The notes under the pieces were generated by a model. It worked only from the letters and a program-made list of their open reading frames with translations. It was not told the DNA's origin and did no database searches. This document shows positions 9,937-21,557 of a stretch of DNA of 28,291 nucleotides, in pieces. The stretch spans positions 104,017-132,307 of the forward strand of contig NW_003107094.1 in assembly GCF_000003605.2 (NCBI RefSeq), given 5' to 3'. The DNA comes from Saccoglossus kowalevskii (taxonomy: Eukaryota; Hemichordata; Enteropneusta; Harrimaniidae). Each line of letters starts with the position of its first letter. Within the stretch, counting starts at the first letter, position 1. Both the position numbers and the translations under genes were made by a program.

Positions 9937-10149
9937 CTACACAACTATGAAAGTTACACTATTGTTGCTATTTTGGATTTCTTGATGGGATAGAACATTA
10001 ACAGGCACGACGGGTGAGTTGATAAGATCGTTGAGAATGTGTTCTGACGATAAACTGAGCTTGCCTTTCTTGGACGACGTCGTTACGTATGATATGCTAG
10101 CTGGCTGAGGTGAACTACCTTGGATCTCAGTAATAAGATCACGACTCAT
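9937..10149 (-). CDS. Weak candidate ORF or first exon, 70 aa
   Basis: The ORF begins MSRDLITEIQGSSPQPAS and is serine-rich and polar, with G at -3 of the ATG. Its GC content is higher than the flanks. It ends at a stop after 70 codons, but CCT followed by GTTAAT inside it could be a donor. No domain or family is recognised and no matching next exon was found. A chance frame is the main alternative. Confidence 0.2.
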   Translation of the reverse strand: MSRDLITEIQGSSPQPASISYVTTSSKKGKLSLSSEHILNDLINSPVVPVNVLSHQEIQNSNNSVTFIVV

Positions 10150-12244
10150 TTCTCTCTATAGCATCCTATACTTCTTAATATGCTGGACTCGGATTTATGA
10201 CCATTCACTCCCACTATGTCGTGCCTCGAACCCGCTGCTTTCTAGAGCTTCCCATGAGAATTAATAACTTTCATGGCGCAACTATGGTAATATAGTCGAT
10301 ACCACGTGACACGGATTTTAATAATGGGTAGCGTGAAACTAACGAGAAGAGGTGAAAATCGCCTCCACCCACTGAGTGTTGAATACGATAGTTATTGAAT
10401 GATTGCACACAATATTCTTCAATGTAATTATCCGCACACTATTCTGCATCAATGTTAGATGACGGTGGAGAATAGAAGAAACAGAGAGAAAAAAAATCCG
10501 ACGTAACATCCGGCCTGTTATTCAATGAGACCAAACTAGAATTAGGGTAGTAGGGTATCTGTAAATCAAAATGCGTTGCACTTTATTTATATATCATGTC
10601 ACATATTTCCACGTATACTTATTTTATTATGTGATTCAAGATGGCTGTTATCAGCCCATCAAGAGAGAATAAATATTTGGCATTGACGGCATTTCGTTTT
10701 TTTTTCAAGCGCACATTGCTTTATTTTTCTCCTAAAAGCCTGTGATATACAATCAACACGCAAAACATTTTTTTGATCTATTGAAGTATGGATAAACAAA
10801 TAATTGAAATGTTTAAAATTTTTGCCGGAAACCAATATGGCAGCGAAATCACGTGACTGTCTGAAGGAGTTCAATGTAGGAATGCAACATCATAAATTTC
10901 ACCTCAATCGGGAATCTATAAGGCCAGTTTAAAGCCATTTTCTGTTTAGAAGACGCCCATTGTAGCGGCCAAACCATTTATCAAGCATAAAGGGCTTTTA
11001 CAAAAAAAATCGAAGTTGAATATGACGAGGAAGTTTTGTTAACATATCTTTATTTTCACGTAATCATTGTTCAATAAATGTTTCATTTTCTATATAAAAT
11101 TGTATTACAATAAAAATTGTCATTCAAATTTTTCATTTGACAATTTAAAGTACATGCTTTCAGTGTAAAAGTGTCATATGATGTAAGTGTTCACATTGTT
11201 TAGTATCCAATTAAATAATAAATGAAGGTAAAACATCGAAGAAAAAGTTAAACATTTATTTGTAGATCATCACTGAATCCGTTTTGCATATTGAATATTC
11301 TTCAAAGCTACGCAGTAGGCAGTGTGTACTATTGCGAGAGGTTATGTCATCTACGTAATAGGTTGTGTCGTGACGTAGTAAAACGGATGTGCTTGACGTT
11401 AGGGTTAGGCTTGTAAGTTGAACAAGTACAAAGATTACAGTCGTCGTCTGTATATGGCAATAAGTAATACGTTGCATCCAGAGTAATTGTTGAAATTTTT
11501 AGTCACACATAAATCCATAAATCAGTGCATTTGGATGATGATACTCCTTCCGAGATGTTGAATGGATGTGGATTTAAGCAGTAGGTACGTCAGCAAAAAC
11601 TCCTGCGGCAAATCCGACTACCACGACCCGCCGTGTGCCAAAAAATGGGAAATTATAAGTGTACGTGTTAACTTGAAGTAATCGTTTTCTGAACTAACTA
11701 AAGAATGTGAAACATATGTTCTAATATATTAAATAGACAATCAAATACCGATATATCCATGGAATATAGGGATAAAATAGCGTATATACTTGTGTTTTCA
11801 ACATTACTCGAGAAATAAGAATGTATAAACTAATAAAAATGAAAGGAATAGAAATCAAAGCGAATTAATATTTTTCGTTATCTTGGATCAGATTTGCTGG
11901 TATTCTTATAGGTATACCATGGAGACAAAATCGGGCTTTGGTTTTCATTTAATTATGTTGTGCTTCGTCCCCAGAATAATTACTTGCGGTTTGCTTAGTA
12001 TGTGCAAAAGACATTATATAGGCAATATACAGAGACATATAACTGCATCCCGCCTGAATATTCTACAACTGGTTGCAACTGACATTAGAACCTAATAAAT
12101 ATGTTTACGATGGACAAATCTTAGATCAACGACGTTACTATATAGCACATTGTTAACATTAGAAAAAGTGAGTAGAATGCCTTATATCGAGAACGGGTGA
12201 CCCAAATGGAGTTAACAGTCGATTGAAGTCGATGTAAGTGTATG

Positions 12245-13290
12245 ATATCTTTATCCGTTGATTTTCAAAGAAAAACAAGTCTGTGACAAAGTACATAAAT
12301 TAGATACATAAACAAGTAGATTGTAAACATATTTCGTACATCGTATTTTTAAAAGCGGGTTGCAGAAACAACTGGAGAAAGTGTTATTCTGCGGTTGGGG
12401 GTTTGTTGTGCATCTAGAGGTTTGGGTAATAGACAACGACCCACCAAGAGACACTATTCTATTCTTTTGATTTTTGCCGCAATTGCATGACCCTGATTGC
12501 GCTAGAGTATATAGTACGTGCGTTATCGCATACTGAGCCAGCCATAACGTACATATTTCCAGAAAGTAAGTAGCCGAATTTCAATATAACAGCANNNNNN
12601 NNNNNNNNNNNNNNNNNNNNNNNNNNNNNNNNNNNNNNNNNNNNNNNNNNNNNNNNNNNNNNNNNNNNNNNNNNNNNNNNNNNNNNNNNNNNNNNNNNNN
12701 NNNNNNNNGATTCCCGAATTACTCTTTCTTCTACGATTTCGCAATAATATACTGCACCGATTAATAGACATAGACTTCAAATAAGTTCCTTTTGAAATCT
12801 AGATCTGCGCCACGTAGGGGTGGTTTATCTAAGAGAAAATAAAAACGGAGGTTTTTTATCAGAATGGCATTATTGGAACAATTAACACAGTGACACTTTT
12901 CTTTGTTTTCGAAAGTGTATGCAGTTCGAGTAGTGGCACGTCTCAAATAAACGAATCTAAGGTTCTCCATCTTCAAAAATAGTTAACTGTAGATTTTCAG
13001 AATATTGAATTTTCATATTGAGTTTTTGCACCATCTTGTTACATGAATGAATGTGTTGACCCTCCATCAAATAATATTATATTACTATAGTTATTTCGGT
13101 ATATGTGGATATTTGAGCAAGTGCTGTATTCAGTAGCACAGAGCTTGGTCCCCCATCATTTTTTGTTTTGACGAGTTTGCTTGAGTTGGGGCGTCTTTTT
13201 TGTATTATTTGTTGTTGACGTTAGAGATTATCGTCACGTTGATAAGTGCTTAAAGACGTGCAGTATTTCCTGTTACATAAACAAATCTAA
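12245..13290 (+). repeat. Diverged long repeat, copy A
   Basis: It shares ordered landmarks with copies B and C: ATATCTTTATCCGTTGATTT (12245), TTGTAAACAT 75 bases later, a TTTTTAAAAGCG block, TTTTTGCCG (about 12470), CCAGAAAGTA (about 12559), a TCAGTAGCA block (about 13130) and, shared with B only, GACGTGCA then TTACATAAAC (about 13255-13288). The assembly gap removes part of it. No protein is encoded. The element type is not recognised. Confidence 0.75.
12595..12708. other. Assembly gap (114 N)
   Basis: Undetermined bases. The gap falls inside repeat copy A, where similarity to copies B and C may have impeded assembly. Confidence 1.
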
Positions 13291-13546
13291 CAATTCCATG
13301 GCAAAGTTCATAACTATCATTGACGAATTGCGAAACCTCCTGCAAAGATATGGATTTTGCTTGTTTTAGGGCTGCTAAATATGGAATTCGGTTTTGGTGA
13401 TGTTGGTTTTTTACACGCTCGCTTGTCGCCAAAGTTACGGCGAATATATCAGGATATTTGGACCACTCGTCATTCGATTTGATATACATCAGTTTGTATG
13501 TAATATTTCAATCATTTAGTCGATTAGACATCGAAGTAACCTTTAC

Positions 13547-13588
13547 AGATTGGGTAGATTTACAGTGGAGTTCATTCAATACTTTATA
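13547..13588 (+). repeat. Short repeat matching the left flank of copy B
   Basis: TTGGGTAGATTTACA then GGAGTTCATTCAAT matches CTGGGTAGATTTATA then GGAGTTCAATCAAT at 16210-16245. Confidence 0.6.
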
Positions 13589-15267
13589 AAACACAGGAAC
13601 AATGTTCAATGAGACTCATTGTGCGTTGATAGTAAGGTTTCGGTCTGTGAATATTGGTTCTCTGAAGCTCTAGCAGCGATACTACATTTGTCGTGTCTCT
13701 TGGTTGGAACGTCGTGTCTGGAACGCTTCTTATATAAAATGTGTGAGTGGGACAGTTGTCATTTGACAGTTCATTAGTTGTATATGTATATGTCTGTTTG
13801 ATACACACCAGCTGACCCTAATCATGCTTCACTCATGAAAAGGAACGGAATCGATTTTGAATAATAATACATAGACTTTCATAAATATCAAAAAGAGCTA
13901 TTTATTCTTTATCAAGTGCTTGGTCTTTGTGCAATAGTCTCAGTATGGTTGGTTTACAATTATTTCAGATACAAAATCCGAATTCAACCAAAATCCTGGA
14001 GAACTATCTAGCTCATTACTTGTATCATAAAACACTGAGTCACTGTCATCTATAAGAGAACACATTTCTCTTGCCATATTAATATGGTACGATACTTTAC
14101 AACAGCATTTGTGAGATTCGTGACGTCCTTCTCCTTTTCAGTTGTGAAATCAAAATAAAGAACGCGATGATAATTATACTCCTTGGTACTAGTTTTAACT
14201 CGTTAAGTACTAGTGTCGCTATGGTCTGCCCCGTGGATACATGATATTTACTGATATTTACCCAAGTTTATACCCTGAATTGTTACGAAACTCATTAGGT
14301 AGTACATTAAACATTTGTAAGTATAACTGGACTTGATTTATGTTCTTTTGGATATACTGGAATCTATTGAAATTACCTTCATATCATCCTATGTATGTCT
14401 AATAAAACAATCAGGGTGGTGAATATGACAAATGTTTATAATTTAGTTCAAAATTACAGAATTACAAAGCTGAACTACATAAACATGTTCATCATTTTGA
14501 AATTTGGTTTAAAGGATAATAATTTATAATTGAGTGGCATCTATATATTACAATTGGTCAGTCACTAACTTTACGACGTCCACACCTACTACAAAGTCAG
14601 CCATCCAAGCATCTTGAAACCAGTCGGCCCATACCAAACAACCATCTCTTATTTCAAATTCATGACAATAAAACACAAATATAATTACACCAAAACCTAT
14701 AATAATTGAATCAAATTAATTAGATTTCCCATTGTAGAGAGTTACATCAAAATCCAAAATTCGAAACACATCTAGTGCAGTGTTGACATTTACCTCACAT
14801 AGCCATTTCCTTCTTCGTGATTCATTACCGAATTTCACTCCAAGTATTAGAGCTTTCACCTATACATTGCACAACCATACATTTTAAATAATCAATATTA
14901 ACGGTCTGATGTTGTCCTCCCCGTCTCGTCTTAACAGGGACTAGTGCTCCAAAACCAATGCTGCTTACCACCCAGAAATTTAGTAAAATGTCTCTGTTAC
15001 TGAAACTGAGCAAAGCTGAGTACAAAAACCTGAAATGTTCCTATGTATGCCTACACAAACCGGTTACTGAAGACATGTGCTCGCCCAAAGACAACTGGAC
15101 TGACTCGCTACACTTCCAGCTGTCCACAGCAAACCCAACAATCTCAGTTTACATACCAAAGCGGTGTCCTTCTGACAATGTATTGACTCCTCATAGCATA
15201 GCGACCTATTCATATTCAAATACATAAAGTTATCAAATAGCTGCCCTACAATCAACAAAACACTGTA

Positions 15268-15395
15268 TTTTTGTCCCTTTATTATAATCTGCCCTAATTT
15301 CAAAATGGCGTTTTAGGGATGGGACTTACAATCAAACTGGCTTGTTGGAATTAAAACATAAATTACCTCGTGCTTTTTGTTCCTTTATTGTCTAC
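15268..15395 (+). repeat. Direct repeat, first copy
   Basis: It shares AATTTCAAAATGGCG, the AATCAAACTG block, then TTGGAATTAAAACATAAATT and CTCGTG with 15455-15575 in the same order. Confidence 0.65.
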
Positions 15396-15454
15396 CAAGT
15401 TATCAAAATTTATTTCATGTGTATTACATGTGCTATTAACTGCTTTTAGAGTTA

Positions 15455-15575
15455 CTCCTGTTTGTTCCATTGTCTCTGTCCGAATTTCAAAAATGGTGGT
15501 TGGCGTTTAAGGAAGGTGACCTATAATCAAACTGCTTTGCTGGGATTAAAACATAAATTATTTCGTGGTTTGTGA
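15455..15575 (+). repeat. Direct repeat, second copy
   Basis: Diverged partner of 15268-15395 (AATTTCAAAAATGG, AATCAAACTG, TGGGATTAAAACATAAATTA, TTCGTGG). The offset is about 185 bases. Confidence 0.65.
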
Positions 15576-16245
15576 TAATATATTGACTATTGCATAATAT
15601 GTGTTTAATGAGTGGCCCGATTTGTTACAGAATGCACTGGATTGATGTCGACTCTTACAGTTCTCAAATAAATGATGCTTTTCCTCTTTATATGTGCAAT
15701 AAATCGGACATGCTCCTGTTATATTGCTAGGATTTATTTTTATACTGCTTTACTAGATTCATTGATCATTGAGCAGTTATAGTTTAAGAATCTGATACTC
15801 CAAGATAATCTCTTATAATTTATGCTGTAATTCATATTTATTAGCATGGAGTTGTTTTATAATTTGTCAGCACTTTGTAATTTAGTTGAATCTAACTGTT
15901 TCTGCGTTGAACTTTTCTCGTATATTAATTTCTGAATGAAAAGATTTCTGTTACTTTGTTTAGAATTACCACTCACTGAGCTTAGGTGTTCATGTAAAGA
16001 CTATATTTTTTGTTCCTCTTTCAAGCCGTAGTACCAACAAACTGCCAGTGGAAACCACTTCAGTAATACTAGACTGACCAAATCTTTATAATGCATATGT
16101 ACTCTTCAAAGGGTTTTTTCAAGTGTTTAGGTTGCCTGTCATGACCTGGAACGGGAACTTACCTCTATGCTTGAAACAGCCATCTGTCCAAACTTCACCT
16201 TCACTAATGAACTGGGTAGATTTATAGGGGAGTTCAATCAATTTT

Positions 16246-17010
16246 ATATCTTTATCCGTCGATTTTCAAGGAAATTACGTCTACAGTAGTACGTGCTCAG
16301 TAGTATTTGAACTAATCTATTGTAAACATTGATATATCGTATTTTTAAAAGCGGGTTACATACATTACTAAAGTGTGATTTGTTGGCACAAAAGGAGGCG
16401 TCGCACAAAACACTATGCTATTCTTATTGATGTTACTGCATTTGCCTGACCCTGTATTCCCTAGTGAATTTAGTAACAGCGAAGCTAAAAGGTTTTCTTT
16501 CTTCTGCAAAAACAAAGCTTGCAATAACGTATAGATTTGTAGTACTTGTAGATGTATTTCATACATAATGTAATGTATAATAGGACCAGAAAGTAGACAA
16601 CCGCATTTGGATAGTAGATCCGTTGAACCTAGTCCTAGACTTCTACAAATTTCCTATCAAAATCTACACTGAAATTGTATGCAGTTCGAATAGTTTCAGA
16701 CAAATAAACATATCCGGAGTTTTCAATCTTCAAAAATTATAGAATTTCCGAATGTTCAATATGGAGGTTTTGTGTCAAATCTTGTGATATAAATGACCGT
16801 GTTGCCACTTAATCGAATAATATGAGTATCGTATTTATTTCAGAAAATTCGTCTATTTCCGCCATTGTCTTCAGTAGCATTGAGCTGGCTATCAGAACAT
16901 TTTTACGAAGCTTGATAAATGTGTCTGTTTGTATTTGTTGACGTGGTAAATTCGTTAGAAACGTTGTGGACGTGCAATGTTTCTTGTTATATAAACGAAT
17001 CAGAGATACG
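16246..17010 (+). repeat. Diverged long repeat, copy B
   Basis: Landmarks in the same order as copy A: ATATCTTTATCCGTCGATTT (16246), TTGTAAACAT 74 bases later, TTTTTAAAAGCGGGTT, CCAGAAAGTAGACA (about 16588), TCTTCAGTAGCA (about 16870) and GACGTGCAATGTTTC then TTATATAAACGAATC (about 16969-17002). It is uninterrupted, so it is the best reference copy. Confidence 0.8.
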
Positions 17011-17174
17011 ATTTCAGTAACACGTAATTAGACAATTCCTACTGGGTGACGTCATGATAGAACATCGCTTGCGTAATTACTTGCGTGGTGCGCATTGAAT
17101 GATTTTCAAAAGAATTAATACAAAACCTACTACGCACTATAAACACTCATACGATGCAGGTTAACAATAATACG

Positions 17175-17955
17175 ATATCTTTATCCGTCGAAATTCATCC
17201 AAAAAAGGTTTACGTTATAGAACATTAATATGGTACTTAAAGGAGTATATTGTAAACATATTTGATACATTTTATTTTTAAAAGCCAGTGACATATATTG
17301 CTGAACTAAGCTCATGTGGCGTTTGTGGATTCGTTGCGTGCACCCAGACGCTCACGTAATAGAATACGGCCAGCCAAGAGAAGTCGCATAAAAACACTTC
17401 ATTCCCTTTCATTTTTGCCGTAGTTGCCTGTTTCTCTATTCCCTAGTGTATTTGGGTACGTGCTATGCTAAAATATATTCTTGTTCGCTGTAATCGAATT
17501 CATTCTGTAAATACAGCAATACATTACTTGTAGATGTATTCGTGCATGTCTTGCATAATAAGACCAGAAAGCAGACAGCCAAATTCGTATAGCCCAGCAT
17601 TAGCCTTCAAATAACTTTGTCTTCTAATCATACTCTATAATAATCTTCACATATTAAAACAGATATTTCAAATAAGTCTAAATATAAGCCCCGTAGGGGC
17701 ATAGACATTTTTTGAAAATCAGCGCGGCGAGTTTATTTTGTTCCCTCATGTGTATGGAATTGTAATATCCAATGTATTCTATTTTTAAAAGTACTTAACT
17801 ACAGGATTTCCAATTTCCTCATATCCTGTGAAGTGATTGAATACGTTTCTCCTTGTCGAATAGTATGGTTTTAGCGAAGAATTGAAAATTTGTGAATATT
17901 TCAGCAACTGCTGTCTTCAGTAGCACTGCGCTTGGAATCATTTTGGGTTCGTGTT
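17175..17955 (+). repeat. Diverged long repeat, copy C
   Basis: It begins ATATCTTTATCCGTCGAAAT, with TTGTAAACAT 75 bases later, TTTTTAAAAGC, TTTTTGCCGTAG, CTATTCCCTAGTG (shared with B), CCAGAAAGCAGACAGCC (about 17573) and TCTTCAGTAGCA (about 17912). It lies 929 bases after copy B, a tandem arrangement. A perfect hairpin GCCCC-GTA-GGGGC sits at 17688-17700. Confidence 0.8.
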
Positions 17956-19213
17956 TTGATACTTGATGTGGTTACAATGTAGAATGCAGTTGAATATCAA
18001 ACCAGAGGCGCATTGATTTCTATAAAATTGACTCCCGATTCCATCAGTAATAATGAGAAAACGAGATTTTAACCCCATCATATGTGTGTTAAATAGTATA
18101 TGGCTCTGTCCATAAGAAATGCAAAAGAGTTGAAGAGCATGTTGAAGAATATACATGCATGGTGCCGGATAGTTGATTACGCAGATATTGAAATTTGAGA
18201 ATACCATAGCGATTAGTAAACTGATTATACCTGTTTGTTATATCTTGTTTTGTTATTTTGCACTCAATCTTTAAATAATTCTGCTCTTCATTTTTAAAAG
18301 ATGTAATAAGCTCTTAAGTTTTGTCATCTGCTTGCGGTGGCCTCTTCCGACCACGCCACCTTGAAAATTGACTTTGTACGTCGACTCTACAATCTCAGCT
18401 GTTGTAATACATTAATAGACTCCCTATGTTGGCATCATACATGTGTAAGGTGGATAGGGAATTGTAACCGCAATGATATGTACGTGTTAACTTAAAGAAA
18501 TTGTGTATTTAAACTAGATAAAAAAAATACGTTGAATACTACAGTCGAACACCAAAATAAAGTTGTTCTTTTATATGGCTGTATAGCTTCAATGTCAGGA
18601 TTGCATGACATAGTAGTTTTGAAATCGCGCCGTCGCAATCTGGAGTATTGTACCAGTGCATAACGTGAATGTAATCTGAATGGCCCACCCATCCTTTGCC
18701 ATGTATACAGATCTCAATATAGGCGTTAGTCATCTGTGCTAACATCTTACACACCCATTGTCTGCCTTGAACGGAAGTACTGCCACGATTTAGCTTTGAA
18801 TAAACCCGTGATTGACAGTCGTTTTGATGAACCTCGTAGTGGTTTAAGGTAACAAGAATTGTGTTATTTAATGTTTTCCAGCCCTGAAACGTTAACATTT
18901 TTCATTGGCTTGTGGATCGTTGTTTGATATATTTTGCACTAATAATACAAAAATATTTACTTTCAAAAATACAAATTGTGACAATAAATCTTGCCCGAAT
19001 AATAAACTAAATTGGAAATTGTCATGATCGTATGAGACGAAGAAATAAATTACTTCATGCATTCTAATGATCAATAAGAACCATTTTATGTAGCAAACAT
19101 ACATCCGATGCCATCTTTTAGTTTATACACCCGGAGTCGAGGTTGAAATGTTTTGAGCTTTGTATTTTACAATTCGATAGTAATCAGAATGTTATTATTA
19201 CAAACTGGGCGTT
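17956..19213. other. Stretch between repeat copy C and the transposon-like element
   Basis: The only notable content is a 119-codon - strand frame at 18539-18898, rejected below as chance-sized. No RNA gene or repeat is seen. Confidence 0.45.
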
Positions 19214-19225
19214 CACTGTAAATCT
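19214..19225 (+). repeat. Left terminal inverted repeat
   Basis: CACTGTAAATCT, a perfect 12-base inverted match to 22790-22801. Confidence 0.6.
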
Positions 19226-19499
19226 TTGTGTTTTAAAGTATGACACATTTTTGTTCCCACTTTAAAATAACTTTAAGTGATTTATAATTAAACACATTAG
19301 GTGTTTTTTCTCAAAATCGCTAATGAGTTATTTTACAACACTACTGTTTTAAAGTAAAACATTTATACTGTTTTGTGATAAAACATTTAAAGTGTTTATA
19401 AGGTTGTCCCCACTTTAAAAACACTTAAAGTGTTTATAATCTGCATAATTGCGAGAAGTGTATATTATGAAAACCTTTTTCAGGGATGTGTTTGCCCAT

Positions 19500-19960
19500 A
19501 ACACATTAAAAACACGTTTTTAAAAGTGTTTCTACCAGAAACATGTATATATAATGCTTATTATCACAACACTTTTAAAAGTGTTTTACTGGTCACACAT
19601 TTCTAAAGTGTTTCCACCAGAAACATGTATAAAACATGTTTATTATCACAACACTTTTTAAAGTGTTTTTACTAGACACACATGTTGTAAAGTGTTTGCA
19701 CCAGGAACATGTATAAAATGTGCTTATTATTACAACACATTTAAAAGTGTTTTTACTAGATACACATTTTGTGTTTATAATCACGATACGTAGAAAAAAG
19801 TCTAAACCAAAGACATGTTTTAATAAAGTGATTTTACTGGCCACACATTGAAAAGAGTTTCCACCAGAAATATGTATTGAAAAAGTGTTTATCATCACAA
19901 CACTTTGAACAGTAAAACACAATATTGACAAGTGCTCGTAACAGAGACACATTTTAAAAT
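19500..19960 (+). repeat. Left subterminal tandem array, 82-84 bp units
   Basis: The word CACAAC/TACAAC recurs at 19565, 19647 and 19731, then degenerately to 19896. Each unit carries AACACTTTTAAAAGTGTT-type palindromes, ACTRGxCACACAT, a second AAAGTGTTT, CCACCAGAAACATGTATAAA and a TTATTAT end. The 18-base sequence at 19568-19585 is a perfect palindrome. A - strand open frame across it (19593-19952) is a by-product of the repetition. Confidence 0.8.
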
Positions 19961-20526
19961 GTATTTACACCGATTACATGGTAAAAAATCATTAACATTA
20001 TCATTTTTGAAAACAAAATATATCAAGTGATGTGTTTCATGATGAGACACTTTGCACTATTGTACAGTAATCATAACAAACGGCAAACAAACCACATAAT
20101 CAAGTAAGAATGTATTCATAAATATAAACATTAATAAAGTAAGTTCGAGTGTAACATTTAAGAGAAACAAACATGTATAGTTGTTGTAAAAGATATTATC
20201 AATCGCGTGAGTAAGTGTGTTTACTAGTACTGAAATTCAAACCTTTCGTGGATATAATACCCAATATTTGCGAACACTTACACTTCAAAACAGATGAGTA
20301 ATTAACTGAAACGAACAATAACATCTTTGAACCTGTTCATTAGTAACCCATATTAACAGGACAAAATTAATTCCCAATATTAGCAGTTTCATCTTGTTCG
20401 CTCCGATCGCTTCTCTTAAAATCTGAAAAGTATAATATTATCAAAATGCAGTAAGTAATGTTCAAATAATTATCATTATTGTTTCAAACAATGCGATATA
20501 AGATGAAAATATTATTGTTGTTATAG

Positions 20527-20820
20527 ACTAACGCGCATGTAATGAGAAGACGAGAATATGACCACAAACAAATTGAACTGGAATTTCCTGTTAAATTCTG
20601 CAACATTTCTATGATTGTATTTGGTAACTCAGATCTTGATCTGTGGGATGTCGGTATGGACGTAATGTGGTATGGAATTCTCTGGTCCTGCAAATTCATG
20701 AACTTGATTGAAGCAGTTATCCCGCACACAAAGAAATTAATGGAGGCCGCTGCAGATGTCAATGTAGTACACAACTGCCAACGCTGGCTTTATCAATTAC
20801 ACTTTCCACACGCTTCGTAA
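20527..20820 (+). CDS. Unassigned candidate coding segment in the transposon core
   Basis: After a possible acceptor TTGTTGTTATAG, an open frame runs from 20527 through an ATG at 20542 to TAA at 20818-20820. From the ATG it is 92 aa, for example DLDLWDVGMDVMWYGILWS and HTKKLMEAAADVNVVHN. Composition is protein-like and GC is higher than the flanks. I recognise no domain, and it has none of the D-D-E signature spacing needed to call a transposase. It may be captured host sequence, a relic exon or chance. Confidence 0.25.
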   Translation, partial: TNAHVMRRREYDHKQIELEFPVKFCNISMIVFGNSDLDLWDVGMDVMWYGILWSCKFMNLIEAVIPHTKKLMEAAADVNVVHNCQRWLYQLHFPHAS

Positions 20821-21557
20821 CGGAGTAACAATATCATCATACCTTCAGGTTTGTTTAGAATAACTTCTGGTTCCCTTCTTTCCTCAGAAAATCAAAAAAG
20901 ACTTCACTCGGTTCAAGTTGTTATTGCTTCTTCAACGAATATCCCACCTGTCCACGCACTCCCGATAGTATAATTCAATCTGAATGAGCGTGCGCACTAC
21001 ACGAGTTACCAGTTACTTGAACACGCAACATACATTAATGTCAATCGTCGTTTACGAAAGGTATCTCAAAATATTTGTAAAGAAGTAGCAAACTTATTTA
21101 TTGTTCAATATTTATTTTCATATTGTATTTATTGTATTAATTAAGTTTCTGAATAACAATTTAATGCTTATGTATTATTAGAGGCTTAAAGGAGCTCGTT
21201 TAAAAATAGGCGACAATTTGCATAGGTGCGTGGTAATCACCTTATTGGAATTCAACACCGAGGCTCCGCCAATAGAATAATTGCTGTTAAGAAATTGAAT
21301 CTAATGACATTTAATAATTTCCTGTCTATAGCGCACCGTCGTCCAGCTTACTAACTCGAGCATTGATAACAACACCAGCATGTTTAATTCCATCGGTTAT
21401 TAAACTTGTGGCAGGTACAAGGTATGCACACTCGCAAAATACTAAAAACGGTAAATTTATCGCTACATGCACAGTATGACTTGCTGCCAAATGGGACGTG
21501 TGTGAGCATTTCTCCTCAATAAATATGCTGCATACAGTCGATAATAAGTAGTGTGTA

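Larger units (their letters stand above)
8563..12244. other. Gene-poor stretch
   Basis: Apart from a (AT)8 microsatellite at 9879-9894, a G-rich run near 8761-8769 and one weak - strand ORF at 9937-10149, I see nothing with a protein, RNA or transposon signature. No further GST exons appear here. Confidence 0.5.
13291..16204. other. Stretch between repeat copies A and B
   Basis: It contains a short segment (13547-13588) matching the left flank of copy B and a pair of diverged direct repeats (15268-15395, 15455-15575). No gene is recognised; open frames at 14958-15303 overlap on opposite strands and lack family signatures. Confidence 0.5.

Noticed and set aside
12523-12780. 85-codon - strand frame across the gap
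   Set aside because: It is open only because undetermined bases cannot encode stops.
18539-18898. 119-codon - strand frame
   Set aside because: A rough estimate from stop-codon frequency gives a few frames of this length by chance in a window this size; there is no recognisable motif, and nearby frames overlap it.
19593-19952. 119-codon - strand frame with internally repeated residues
   Set aside because: It lies wholly in the 82-84 bp tandem array; repetition of a unit without stops explains the openness.
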